A stretch of 64,000 bases of DNA from an uncultured Oligoflexia bacterium (GTDB lineage Bacteria; Bdellovibrionota; Bacteriovoracia; Bacteriovoracales; Bacteriovoracaceae): positions 1 to 64,000 of the forward strand of contig CAJXPQ010000002.1 of assembly GCA_913058265.1 (NCBI GenBank), read 5' to 3'. The notes under the pieces were generated by a model, which searched no databases, was not told where the DNA came from, and saw only the letters and a list, made by a program, of their open reading frames with translations. Both the position numbers and the translations under genes were made by a program. Positions 34,524 through 43,051 of this stretch are shown here, in pieces. The number at the start of each line of letters is the position of its first letter. Position 1 is the stretch's first letter.

Positions 34524-35489
34524 TTAACTTTTAAGCTTTAAGAGCTTTAAACTCTCTTCCATTTTAAATCTAAAAAAGTCATTTCCGAGTTGTTTTTTTA
34601 ATGCACTATTATCTAGAAGGCATGAATATTTTAAGTAATCGATGAGGTACTCAGGGACATTAAAATTCGTTACCTTTAGAATTTTATTAAAAATACTGGC
34701 CATTGAAATAGGGAACGGTATACCTTTTGAGCCAATGATGTCGAGTGCATCTCTTAAGCTGACAAACTCATCAGTCGTTACATTATAAATTCCTGTGGGA
34801 AGATCTTCGATCGAGCGGTAGAGCACTTGTGCCATATCGAATTCATGAATAAATTGAAAGACTGGATTGTAGTCAACAGGTCTTAGGGCAAGGTGACTTA
34901 AGAGGTAGTTACTCATTGTATTTGAGATCTGTGTACCAATAATATTACAAGGTCGTAATATAACTGAACTGACTTGATTTTGATATTTCCACATCCAGGT
35001 AGAACATATTTGATCCATCTCTACAACATCTCTTAGTTCAGGGTATTTCATCGATGCTTTGAGAGGAGAGTCTTCTGGTAGAAAAATACTATTATCACTT
35101 AGTGCACCATAAACGTGAAAAGTACTAAGGATAATAACTTTCTTAATTTTAAATCTCAGACTGAGATCTAAGATTCTATTGGTACCCATGACACTTAGTT
35201 GAAAACGCTCATTGAGGCTTTCATGAATATTAGAACTATGAGAGATTCTTGCCAAGTGATAGACGTAATCAAATGCATTATCGCGAAATAAGTTCTCAAA
35301 GTTTCCTCTAGAGTACCTCATCTGTACCGTCTTAAGACCTTTGAGTTTTGGGACACTCTTAGTCGATCTAGAGTCTACACCGTAAATCGTCCAAGTCGGA
35401 TGATTCTGTAATATGAGTCGTGTTAGTATTTGAGCCAGTCCACCTGAGATGCCAATAATAAGAATTTTTCTTGATACGATTTCGGGCAT
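34524..35489 (-). CDS. NAD-dependent epimerase/dehydratase family protein (extended SDR)
   Basis: A 321-residue extended SDR with a Rossmann start (IIGISGGLAQILTRLIL), a typical YHLARIS after strand four, and STFHVYG in strand five. The usual catalytic YxxxK is not at its expected place (YPELRD is found instead), so activity is uncertain. It follows the acyltransferase gene by two bases on the same strand, which suggests a paired role, perhaps on a lipid-linked sugar or sterol-like substrate. Confidence 0.75.
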   Translation of the reverse strand: MPEIVSRKILIIGISGGLAQILTRLILQNHPTWTIYGVDSRSTKSVPKLKGLKTVQMRYSRGNFENLFRDNAFDYVYHLARISHSSNIHESLNERFQLSVMGTNRILDLSLRFKIKKVIILSTFHVYGALSDNSIFLPEDSPLKASMKYPELRDVVEMDQICSTWMWKYQNQVSSVILRPCNIIGTQISNTMSNYLLSHLALRPVDYNPVFQFIHEFDMAQVLYRSIEDLPTGIYNVTTDEFVSLRDALDIIGSKGIPFPISMASIFNKILKVTNFNVPEYLIDYLKYSCLLDNSALKKQLGNDFFRFKMEESLKLLKLKS

Positions 35490-35491
35490 GA

Positions 35492-36358
35492 CTAAAATCT
35501 CTTGATAAATTTATTAACAGGGTTTCTAAGCCAATCAAAGAACTCTCTTCTAGATTCTAAACCTTGATGGATATTACGTTTTATTTCATTTTCTATTTTA
35601 TAAATATAAGGCCTAATTTCTTTTTCTGTTGCATCGGGAGATACATCAACTGGTACATCGATAGGCTTTCCAATATATATATCAATAGGGGATGGTAACG
35701 GAAAAAGATTAAGAGGAATTGGTAAGTTCGGAAGGCCAAGTTTTTTACCAACCTCAGCAGCTTGAAAAACAAGCGGAAACATCTCTTCTGCTCCAACAAC
35801 AGAGACGGGTAGGATTTGGGTCTGAGCTTGTAGAGCAATTCTATAGAAGCCACTTGAAAATTTTTGAAGTTGATAAAAATTCTTAGTACTTTTGTTTATT
35901 CCTCTCACTCCCTCTGGAAATACGAGAATAGACTCACCTTGATTCAATAACCATTTACAGTTTTCTCTGTCTCCAAGAATAGAACCCGTTTGTGCAGATA
36001 AATCTCCAATGAAAGGTAATCCCGCCATGAATCTTTCAACCATACTATGCAGGACTCGTGGCTTATCAAACTCATAGGCCATGGCCATGGTGATCAACAT
36101 ACCATCTATAGGTACTTGACCAGTATGATTCGATACGACCATATAAGGCTTGTCTTGGACGTTTTCTAGTCCGAAAACCCTTACTCGAAAGTACTTAGAG
36201 TAGAAGGGAAGCATAATATCCATGGCTTTTTCAACCGATTTTAGGTTAAATCCCCAAGGATCCTTATAGTCTTTGTATCGTATGTGTAGGTTTTTATAGA
36301 CTTCAGTCTTGCGCTCTTTACCTGAACTTGATAATTTCATACTAAACTGATCAAACAT
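35492..36358 (-). CDS. 1-acyl-glycerol-3-phosphate acyltransferase-like protein (PlsC superfamily)
   Basis: A 288-residue LPLAT-family enzyme. The catalytic motif is NHTGQVPIDG, with six residues between His and Asp, as in the NHSGxLPxD branch (MGAT-like) rather than the HX4D of PlsC. FPEGVRG and PVSVVGAEE follow. It transfers an acyl group to a lipid, with the exact acceptor unknown. GAGGAA lies before the ATG, and it forms an operon with the epimerase gene. Confidence 0.82.
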   Translation of the reverse strand: MFDQFSMKLSSSGKERKTEVYKNLHIRYKDYKDPWGFNLKSVEKAMDIMLPFYSKYFRVRVFGLENVQDKPYMVVSNHTGQVPIDGMLITMAMAYEFDKPRVLHSMVERFMAGLPFIGDLSAQTGSILGDRENCKWLLNQGESILVFPEGVRGINKSTKNFYQLQKFSSGFYRIALQAQTQILPVSVVGAEEMFPLVFQAAEVGKKLGLPNLPIPLNLFPLPSPIDIYIGKPIDVPVDVSPDATEKEIRPYIYKIENEIKRNIHQGLESRREFFDWLRNPVNKFIKRF

Positions 36359-36441
36359 AATTCCTCAAATGAGTTTCTCTATTCATTTATAAAGCATTTA
36401 GCGCTATACTGTAAGCGATAATTAGTTATCGGAGAATAAAA

Positions 36442-36762
36442 ATGAATTCTGAAAATAAAAACACGAGTAAAGATAGTTCTAATGACTGGAAAGAGAAGAT
36501 CAATGACTTGGTTAATACCTGCCAGACAGAACTTAAGAAGACCACAAAAATAGGAATGAAGATGTTTTCAGCATCTCAAGCCAACGGTCAGTTACACGAA
36601 ACCTATGAGGCCATTGGTCGTTGGGCGGTAAGCTCTATGGATGAAGGTACTTTAAAGATTGAGGATGAAAAGCTAATTTCTTTAATTGCAAAAGTTAAAG
36701 AGTTAGAGAAGAATCTTATGGGTTTTGAAGAAGAGGTTCAAGAAATAAAGAAGAGTGAGTAA
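36442..36762 (+). CDS. Small conserved coiled-coil protein
   Basis: A 106-residue soluble protein with no signal peptide. The middle (MKMFSASQANGQLHETYEAIG) looks like a short helical hairpin, and the C-terminal 30 residues are a coiled coil. CGGAG precedes the ATG. It ends convergent with engB with no gap. Function unknown. Confidence 0.65.
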   Translation: MNSENKNTSKDSSNDWKEKINDLVNTCQTELKKTTKIGMKMFSASQANGQLHETYEAIGRWAVSSMDEGTLKIEDEKLISLIAKVKELEKNLMGFEEEVQEIKKSE

Positions 36763-37476
36763 CTAGTCTTTACTTTCTGATTCAATGATCTCGTCTAGTC
36801 CTGATGTATCACCTTGATTATTTTTCAAATTTAAATTGAAGTTAATAACGGCCTGTTCTAGTTGCTCTACTCCTGTTTTTTTTTGGGCAGATACAAAGAA
36901 GATTTGTTTTACGTGCTTATAGTCGCTGTAAATTTGAGGTTTTAATTTATTTAGCGCCGCACGTTCTTTTTGTTTTTTTAACTTATCAATCTTATTAACA
37001 ACGAGAAAAATATCAATCAGCTTGGGATTAATATAATTATAAAACCCTTGGTCAGCAGCTTGATGTGGATGTCTGGCATCTTGGATATTCAGCAATAATG
37101 TTTTTTGGTTTAAGGCAGTAAAGAAGGCATCCATAAGCGCCATCCAACTTTTACTCATGGACTTCGCTACAGAGGCATGTCCATAGCCTGGTAAATCATA
37201 AAGATAGTATTTAAAATAAGTATTATCTTTGGTGAGTTCATAAGTGAAAACATTTATCGCTTGGGTCCGGCCAGGAGTCTTAGAGGTTCTCGCCGTTTTT
37301 CCGCCAAACATCGTGTTAATAAGGGATGACTTACCAACATTTGATCGGCCAACAAAACCGATCCCGATTGTATCAGCGTTCTCTATCCACCAGTTATTGA
37401 TTTCTTCTGGTGTCGTGAATCCTCTAATAAACTTAGCAGATCCTTTTTTAATTTGAATACGACTTTTATCATCCAT
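36763..37476 (-). CDS. engB: Ribosome biogenesis GTPase EngB (YihA/YsxC)
   Basis: A 237-residue GTPase of the YihA/YsxC family, slightly longer than the usual 195-210. The G1 motif is GRSNVGKSS, switch I has SKTPGRTQ, G3 is DLPGYGHA and G4 is NKIDK. It binds the large ribosomal subunit and assists its assembly. The extra length is a Lys/Glu-rich C-terminal tail. Confidence 0.92.
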   Translation of the reverse strand: MDDKSRIQIKKGSAKFIRGFTTPEEINNWWIENADTIGIGFVGRSNVGKSSLINTMFGGKTARTSKTPGRTQAINVFTYELTKDNTYFKYYLYDLPGYGHASVAKSMSKSWMALMDAFFTALNQKTLLLNIQDARHPHQAADQGFYNYINPKLIDIFLVVNKIDKLKKQKERAALNKLKPQIYSDYKHVKQIFFVSAQKKTGVEQLEQAVINFNLNLKNNQGDTSGLDEIIESESKD

Positions 37477-37603
37477 AAGTTCATCTATTTAACCCTTTTG
37501 GTGAGCTCATGCAACCAATAAATCTTTAAGTGATGATAATTATAGAGTATATCAATGGCATTTAGATTGAATAGAAGGACTCGAACTAACAGGGAGTATG
37601 TAT

Positions 37604-38884
37604 ATGGAATTTAGTGAGACAAAGGCAATGACAGAAGTTTTAGATGACTATGCTGTACGCGAGGGAGATCTAATCATTATAAAGCCTTTAGCGGGGAGAA
37701 GACAGGAATTTAGAATTCGTCACACAGAATTGAGCTTTGAAAGTCAAAATGAAGGACAAATGTCCCAATCAAGGGGGCTTTTTTATCTTCCTCATATGAA
37801 AAATGAAAAATTTAATCTCAGAATTCGTAAAGAAAAATTTAGAACAAATCGAAATCAAATATGTGAAAGATACGTCTTTAATATTCTCAATGGGCCTGTT
37901 GCGAAACTGAATGGGCAGCTTGCCTTTAGTGGCGTACTCCAGGCTGGAGACCTTCTAGAGGTTGGACATAATGAGATCGTTTTCAAAAAACATACGAAAA
38001 GCTTAGGGGATACTCAAAAAAAAGAATACATAAATCAAAGAATTGTTAATTCAAATCTACCCATTTTAATCGCAGGCGAGACCGGGACTGGTAAAACTTC
38101 CCTGGCAAGTTCAATTCATGATCTATCAGGCCGTAGCGGAAAATTTGTACATCTTAATATTAGTGCATTATCTATAAATCTGGTTGAGTCAGAGCTCTTT
38201 GGCCATGTAAAGGGCGCCTTTACTGGAGCTGATAAAGATAAAAGAGGCGCCTTTCGAGACGCTGATCAAGGAACCTTATTTTTAGATGAAATTGATTCAC
38301 TTTCTCCAGAGATACAAACGAAATTACTACTTTTTCTGGATGATATGAAAGTTCGCTCTGTAGGGGGAGAATCATTAAGCCGAGTGGATACAAAAATTAT
38401 TCTCTCCTCTGGACAGAAGTTAGAAACTCTTCTTGATAAGGGATCTATGAGAAGGGACTTTTATTATCGCATCTCTTCTGGATTTCAAGTGGACTTACCA
38501 TCCCTAAGAGATCAACCAGAACTTATTGAGAATTTTTGTGTGGAGTTTGCAGCTAAGAAAGATATATTTATTCACAAGGAACTAATGTCATTTTATAAGT
38601 CATTACCTTGGCCTGGAAACTATAGGCAGCTGAAGGGGCATCTTGAACGAAAGATGATTTTATCTAAGAGCTTTAAGTTATTCTTCGATGAGAGTGATGA
38701 ATATCTAATTACTAAGGGATCAGGTTTAAACCAACTTGCTGAAATAGATATGACGATGAGTTTATCTGAGGTGAAAGAGGCCTATATTAAGAAAATATAT
38801 TTAAAGAGTAATAAGAATGCGACTGTGACTGCAGATAAATTGAAAATATCAGCTCGGTCCGTAAGAAATCTTATGAACCAATAA
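37604..38884 (+). CDS. Sigma-54-dependent transcriptional activator with FHA-like N-terminus
   Basis: A 426-residue bacterial enhancer-binding protein. An FHA-like domain spans about 15-125, the AAA+ domain has Walker A GETGTGKT, GAFTGA (contact with sigma-54) and Walker B GTLFLDEID, and an Arg finger region follows. The C-terminal HTH is short (KISARSVRNLMN). The ATG at 37604 is chosen over 37598 because GGGAG lies eight bases upstream. It overlaps the convergent FliL-like gene by 14 bases. FHA domains read phospho-Thr, so a Ser/Thr kinase may regulate it. Confidence 0.85.
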   Translation: MEFSETKAMTEVLDDYAVREGDLIIIKPLAGRRQEFRIRHTELSFESQNEGQMSQSRGLFYLPHMKNEKFNLRIRKEKFRTNRNQICERYVFNILNGPVAKLNGQLAFSGVLQAGDLLEVGHNEIVFKKHTKSLGDTQKKEYINQRIVNSNLPILIAGETGTGKTSLASSIHDLSGRSGKFVHLNISALSINLVESELFGHVKGAFTGADKDKRGAFRDADQGTLFLDEIDSLSPEIQTKLLLFLDDMKVRSVGGESLSRVDTKIILSSGQKLETLLDKGSMRRDFYYRISSGFQVDLPSLRDQPELIENFCVEFAAKKDIFIHKELMSFYKSLPWPGNYRQLKGHLERKMILSKSFKLFFDESDEYLITKGSGLNQLAEIDMTMSLSEVKEAYIKKIYLKSNKNATVTADKLKISARSVRNLMNQ

Positions 38885-39749
38885 TGAACTGAATATCGAC
38901 TTCATCTACTACGCCTTCAACTCTTTGGCTTTCTAGGAAGTCATTTATCTCACGGCGAATTTTATCTTTGAGGATATCCTTACTCTCGGTATCAATAACA
39001 AGATCAGAATCAATGGGATTAACCGAGGTAAAGAAATAGTCTTTCAATTTGTATTCATTATTTTCAAGGTAGTAGGCAGCAAATTTTGTGCTAGTCCTAA
39101 TTGTAAAATCAATTGTGAAAGAGCTGATCTTTCCCGCTTTTTCAACCTGAAGAGGGAGTTTGATATTTTGTACTTTTAGAGTTTTTTCTTTGAACTGAAG
39201 GTAGTCAGGCTTGATATCATATTCCTGATTACTTGCTGGGGCCCTGTAAGGGTATTCTTTTTCAATGATGTCATTGGCAGAAAAGTAGATACCGGTAATC
39301 CCGCCGAGAATCATAAATAAGGAGCCGGCCGCTATATAAAATTGAGTCGATACGATTTTGTTAAGTCTTGCTTGAAGTCGCTCAAGTCTTGGCCTTAAAA
39401 ATTTTGATAAGAGTTCGATCACTGATCGCAGTGGTGTTGTCTTTAAGAACTTCGTGGTTTTAGCAAAAGACTTATTAACATTATCTTGTAACGGATAATT
39501 GAGTACACTTTTTAACTTAGAGAAATACCTTAAGCTGATCTCTTTCGCCTTAAGCGCTTGTTTGATGAGCCAATCTTTAGATTGATTGAAAGCCTGGTGG
39601 GATCTTAGCTTAACTGCCTTGTTAAAGCTCGCAACTCTGAGCTTTACCGCTTCCGGTATGATTTTATTGAGAATGAGTAGAAAGATTCGCAGGAGCTTTT
39701 CAACTATCAGCTCTAATAAATCTACGACCTTTTCAAGTTTATCCATCAT
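38871..39749 (-). CDS. Membrane protein with a possible FliL-like C-terminal domain
   Basis: A 292-residue protein. A long, basic helical region (1-140) precedes one membrane helix (FYIAAGSLFMILGGITGIYF, about 140-160) and a periplasmic domain. The C-terminus, DKIRREINDFLESQ followed by VVDEVDIQFII, resembles the end of FliL, which supports the flagellar stator, but the N-terminal part is unusual and no flagellar gene is near. The start at 39749 is chosen because GAGG lies about nine bases upstream. Low certainty on family. Confidence 0.5.
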   Translation of the reverse strand: MMDKLEKVVDLLELIVEKLLRIFLLILNKIIPEAVKLRVASFNKAVKLRSHQAFNQSKDWLIKQALKAKEISLRYFSKLKSVLNYPLQDNVNKSFAKTTKFLKTTPLRSVIELLSKFLRPRLERLQARLNKIVSTQFYIAAGSLFMILGGITGIYFSANDIIEKEYPYRAPASNQEYDIKPDYLQFKEKTLKVQNIKLPLQVEKAGKISSFTIDFTIRTSTKFAAYYLENNEYKLKDYFFTSVNPIDSDLVIDTESKDILKDKIRREINDFLESQRVEGVVDEVDIQFIIGS

Positions 39750-39901
39750 ATTTGTAAACCTCACTATATTTATCGGTTACTAATTGAATTAACTTTAGCT
39801 TTTGTGTCGGGTAATGCAGCAAGATTTTCCAGTATTAATGCTCTTGGTTAAGTCTTAGACCTGATTTGTCGATTTGGAGGTAGGGAATAAATGGAGCTTA
39901 T

Positions 39902-40552
39902 ATGAAGTATTTAAACTTAACATTTTTATTAATAATATCAGCGGGTTGCTCAATGTTTGAGCGCAGAGACTTTGAGTACCAAATGTCTGAATATAACTTT
40001 GCAGATCCAATGTTTGTGGCAAATAGAGATTTTATGCCAGTCGCAGGGGATTCTGGCCGTGGGCATAGGTCAAAGTCTGAACTTAATGAGCGAACTCCAG
40101 CAACTGAGGATCAACTATTAAGTCAAAGATACGACAGAAGTTTGCAACGTGAGCTTCAAAATTTAGAAATGCAAGTTTCTGAAGCTGAATACGAGCAATT
40201 TAGTAGATATAGAGATCAGATTGGTGGGGCATCTCAGCAAATTTACTTTCTAAGGCTATCGCCTAGGTCTAAGCGCGCGTATCTCGAAAGTCGAGGAATT
40301 ACCAAGCAAAGACAGATGAGTAATCTAAGTTATGGAAATAACTACCGAAATCCAGCATTTTCCTCTGTTCCAAATGATGTGACTTTAGGAATGAGTAAAG
40401 ATCAAGTGATCCAGAGCTGGGGAAAGCCTGTTAGGCGAGAAACCTCTGGCAGCATTGCAGAAGGAAACGAAAGATGGGCGTTCAGAAGAGGTGATAAAAT
40501 GAAGTATATCTATTTTGAATCAGGGCAAGTTCAGGGCTGGACTGAGCAGTAA
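39902..40552 (+). CDS. Lipoprotein with a BamE/SmpA-like C-terminal domain
   Basis: A 216-residue lipoprotein with lipobox ISAGC. The C-terminus (TLGMSKDQVIQSWGKP to YIYFESGQVQGW) matches the SmpA/OmlA (BamE) fold: MTKDQV-type helix, GxP turn and a terminal beta strand. BamE belongs to the outer-membrane assembly complex; this protein has an added N-terminal half and may not be BamE itself. GGAG precedes the ATG. Confidence 0.7.
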   Translation: MKYLNLTFLLIISAGCSMFERRDFEYQMSEYNFADPMFVANRDFMPVAGDSGRGHRSKSELNERTPATEDQLLSQRYDRSLQRELQNLEMQVSEAEYEQFSRYRDQIGGASQQIYFLRLSPRSKRAYLESRGITKQRQMSNLSYGNNYRNPAFSSVPNDVTLGMSKDQVIQSWGKPVRRETSGSIAEGNERWAFRRGDKMKYIYFESGQVQGWTEQ

Positions 40553-40624
40553 CAAATTTACAATTTCGAGTAAAAAGTAGTACATTCATAGAATAACTGA
40601 CAGAAATAGGTAACTAGGTATTTT

Positions 40625-41593
40625 ATGGATTTTACACTCGAATTTGAGAAACCAGTACACGAATTAGAAAGTCAAATCAAAGACTTAAAAGAAGCCAACA
40701 ATAAATCCGACTTGGATATTAATAAAGAAATTGGCGCCCTCCAAACTAAGGTTGATTCTCTTTTAAAAGGAATTTATGAGAATTTAAATCCTTGGGAGCG
40801 GGTTCAATTATCAAGGCATCCCAAAAGACCTCACGCACTAGACTATATAGAAATCTTAATTGAAGACTTTCATGAAATTCATGGTGATAGACGATTCAGT
40901 GATGACCCATCTCTCATTGCAGGATTTGGATATTTTAAAGGTCAGAAAGTTGCTGTTATGGGAATCGAGAAAGGTCGTAAAACTCAAGATAAAATCAAAA
41001 GGAACTTCGGGATGGCAAGACCTGAGGGTTATAGAAAAGCACTTCGCTTAATGCGAATGGCAGAACAATTTGATATTCCGATAATTAGTTTTGTTGATAC
41101 GCCAGGTGCTTACCCAGGAATTGGTGCAGAAGAAAGAGGGCAGGCTCAAGCTATTGCAGAGAACCTCGAAGAGATGTTTGGAATTAAAACTCCTATGATT
41201 GCGGCGATTATTGGTGAAGGTGGCTCTGGTGGTGCTTTAGGTATTGCTATTGCTGATAGAGTTCACATGATGGAGTACTCTGTGTATTCAGTCATCTCCC
41301 CTGAGTCATGTGCTTCTATACTTTGGTCTGACCCAAAGAGAGCAGAACAGGCGGCCAATTCACTAAAGCTTGATCCAAGAAAGGCCAGTGAATTAAAGAT
41401 TATAGATTCAATTATTACGGAACCAGTTGGTGGTGCCCATAGAGATATTCTATTCGCTGCAAATCAATTAAGCCTAACTATTGAGAGTAATTTAAAAGAG
41501 CTTAAGTTACTAAGCAAAGAAGACCTGCTTGAAAAAAGATATGACAAGTTCAGGGCCATGGGTAATGAAACAATTATAATTGGAGAAGACTAG
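40625..41593 (+). CDS. accA: Acetyl-CoA carboxylase carboxyltransferase subunit alpha
   Basis: A 322-residue AccA, with the usual N-terminal coiled coil, HPKRPHALDYI, GDRRFSDDPSL, GIEKGRKTQDKI and DTPGAYPGIGAEERGQ followed by GEGGSGGALG. It makes malonyl-CoA with AccD, AccB and AccC, which are not in this window. It leads a close run of genes (accA, yicC, gmk, rel) with gaps of 2-8 bases. Confidence 0.97.
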   Translation: MDFTLEFEKPVHELESQIKDLKEANNKSDLDINKEIGALQTKVDSLLKGIYENLNPWERVQLSRHPKRPHALDYIEILIEDFHEIHGDRRFSDDPSLIAGFGYFKGQKVAVMGIEKGRKTQDKIKRNFGMARPEGYRKALRLMRMAEQFDIPIISFVDTPGAYPGIGAEERGQAQAIAENLEEMFGIKTPMIAAIIGEGGSGGALGIAIADRVHMMEYSVYSVISPESCASILWSDPKRAEQAANSLKLDPRKASELKIIDSIITEPVGGAHRDILFAANQLSLTIESNLKELKLLSKEDLLEKRYDKFRAMGNETIIIGED

Positions 41594-41595
41594 AT

Positions 41596-42468
41596 ATGAG
41601 TGCTCAATCGATGACTGGATTTGGAAAGGGTGAAGCCGAAAGCGAAAACTATACTCTTTCTGTTGAAATTAAGTCAGTAAATCACAGATTCAAAGATATT
41701 CGGTTTAAGATGGGCTCTGTTTTTAATATATTAGAACTGACTCTGAAAAAACAACTTGAAGCTAACTTTGGAAGAGGCAGCTTTGATATTTATGTGAACT
41801 ATAAAAAGAATGCTGTTAAGTCAAAAGAACTTGAATTGGATTACGCTAAAATCGAAGCTGTTGTCTCTAAGTTAAAAAAAGTGGCAACTGCAACTGGTGC
41901 AGAGTTAACAATATCTCCTACCGAGTTTATGCGTTCGGATTTTTATAAAGAAGATGAGAAAAAAGAAACAGAGCTAGCTGAGATGCTGAAGCCTGCATTT
42001 GATCAAGCTGTTGCTTCTCTGCTAGAGAGTCGCAGTGAAGAGGGAAGTAAACTTGTTGATCAGCTGCATGAACACAAAGAGATGTTTCAGGAGTCTTATA
42101 ACAAAATTTCTCCACTTAAAGAAAGTTATCAAGCAAAGGTTAAAGATAAGCTAAAAAAGAAATTTGATGTGGAAGCAAGTGATCTCAATATCGATGAACC
42201 ACGCTTCTTACAAGAGGTGATTTATTATCTTGAGAAACTTGATGTTGATGAAGAAATAAATCGAATAAAAATACATTTAGAGAAACTAAATAAAATATTA
42301 TCATCTGAAGGTGAAGTTGGTAGACAAATAGACTTTCTGATCCAAGAGCTTAATCGTGAAACAAATACTATTGGCTCAAAATCTGGTGATAGCGCGATCT
42401 CTGAAAATGTTGTTCAAATGAAAGTGCAACTTGAAAAAATCAGAGAGCAGGCATTAAACTTACAATAG
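41596..42468 (+). CDS. yicC: YicC/YloC family endoribonuclease
   Basis: A 290-residue protein that begins with the family hallmark QSMTGFGKGE and has VEIKSVNHRF, and a C-terminal DxxxxxxEINRIKIHLEKL with the terminal QxNREANTIGSKS-like segment. YicC proteins are metal-dependent endoribonucleases that act on some small RNAs. It is two bases from accA and seven from gmk, the common order yicC-gmk. Confidence 0.92.
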   Translation: MSAQSMTGFGKGEAESENYTLSVEIKSVNHRFKDIRFKMGSVFNILELTLKKQLEANFGRGSFDIYVNYKKNAVKSKELELDYAKIEAVVSKLKKVATATGAELTISPTEFMRSDFYKEDEKKETELAEMLKPAFDQAVASLLESRSEEGSKLVDQLHEHKEMFQESYNKISPLKESYQAKVKDKLKKKFDVEASDLNIDEPRFLQEVIYYLEKLDVDEEINRIKIHLEKLNKILSSEGEVGRQIDFLIQELNRETNTIGSKSGDSAISENVVQMKVQLEKIREQALNLQ

Positions 42469-42475
42469 GTAGTAA

Positions 42476-43045
42476 ATGGAACGTGGTAAGTTAATAGTTA
42501 TAGTGGCACCTTCTGGTACCGGTAAATCAACACTTCTTGAGCAATTAAAGAAAGATGTTCCCTCGCTTGAGTGGTCAGTATCTTGTACAACTAGGCCTAT
42601 GAGAGAAGGTGAGGTTAATGGAAAAGATTATCACTTTATCTCAAAAGAGGACTTTTTAGACCTTAGGTCTAAGAATGAATTTGTTGAGTGGGCCGAGGTT
42701 CACTCTAACTTCTATGGAACAAGTAAACCTTTTATAGATAAAGGGCTTGAGACAGGTGCTCACCTATTATTTGACCTTGACGTCCAGGGCTGTGACTCAA
42801 TGAGAGATATATACGGTTCAGAGGCAAATATTATCTTTATTGAACCTCCAAGTGTAGATGAACTGGAGAGGCGCTTGAGAGCAAGAGATACTGATTCGGA
42901 CCAGGTTATTCAAGAAAGATTGAATAATGCAAAAAAAGAGATTCTACGTAAAAACGATTTCGACTATAATGTAATTAATGATGAGTACGATAAGGCTTAT
43001 ACCAGACTTTATCAGATCGTGACGACTATACTTGGTAAGGAGTAG
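42476..43045 (+). CDS. gmk: Guanylate kinase
   Basis: A 189-residue GMP kinase. P loop APSGTGKST (11-19), SCTTRPMREGEVNGKDYHF (GMP site), YGTSK and the LID-region RLRARDTDS are all present. Reaction: ATP + GMP to ADP + GDP. The rpoZ gene that often follows gmk is absent here, and rel follows after three bases. Confidence 0.96.
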   Translation: MERGKLIVIVAPSGTGKSTLLEQLKKDVPSLEWSVSCTTRPMREGEVNGKDYHFISKEDFLDLRSKNEFVEWAEVHSNFYGTSKPFIDKGLETGAHLLFDLDVQGCDSMRDIYGSEANIIFIEPPSVDELERRLRARDTDSDQVIQERLNNAKKEILRKNDFDYNVINDEYDKAYTRLYQIVTTILGKE

Positions 43046-43051
43046 CTTATT
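43037..43051 (+). promoter_or_regulatory. Ribosome binding site and ATT start of rel
   Basis: AAGGAG (43037-43042) includes the end of gmk and lies six bases before the in-frame ATT (43049-43051). The gmk stop TAG (43043-43045) is in frame upstream, and no ATG, GTG or TTG occurs in frame before 43229. Confidence 0.65.

Noticed and set aside
35492-36358. Calling the acyltransferase PlsC
   Set aside because: The motif has six residues between His and Asp instead of the four of PlsC, so I kept the superfamily name only.
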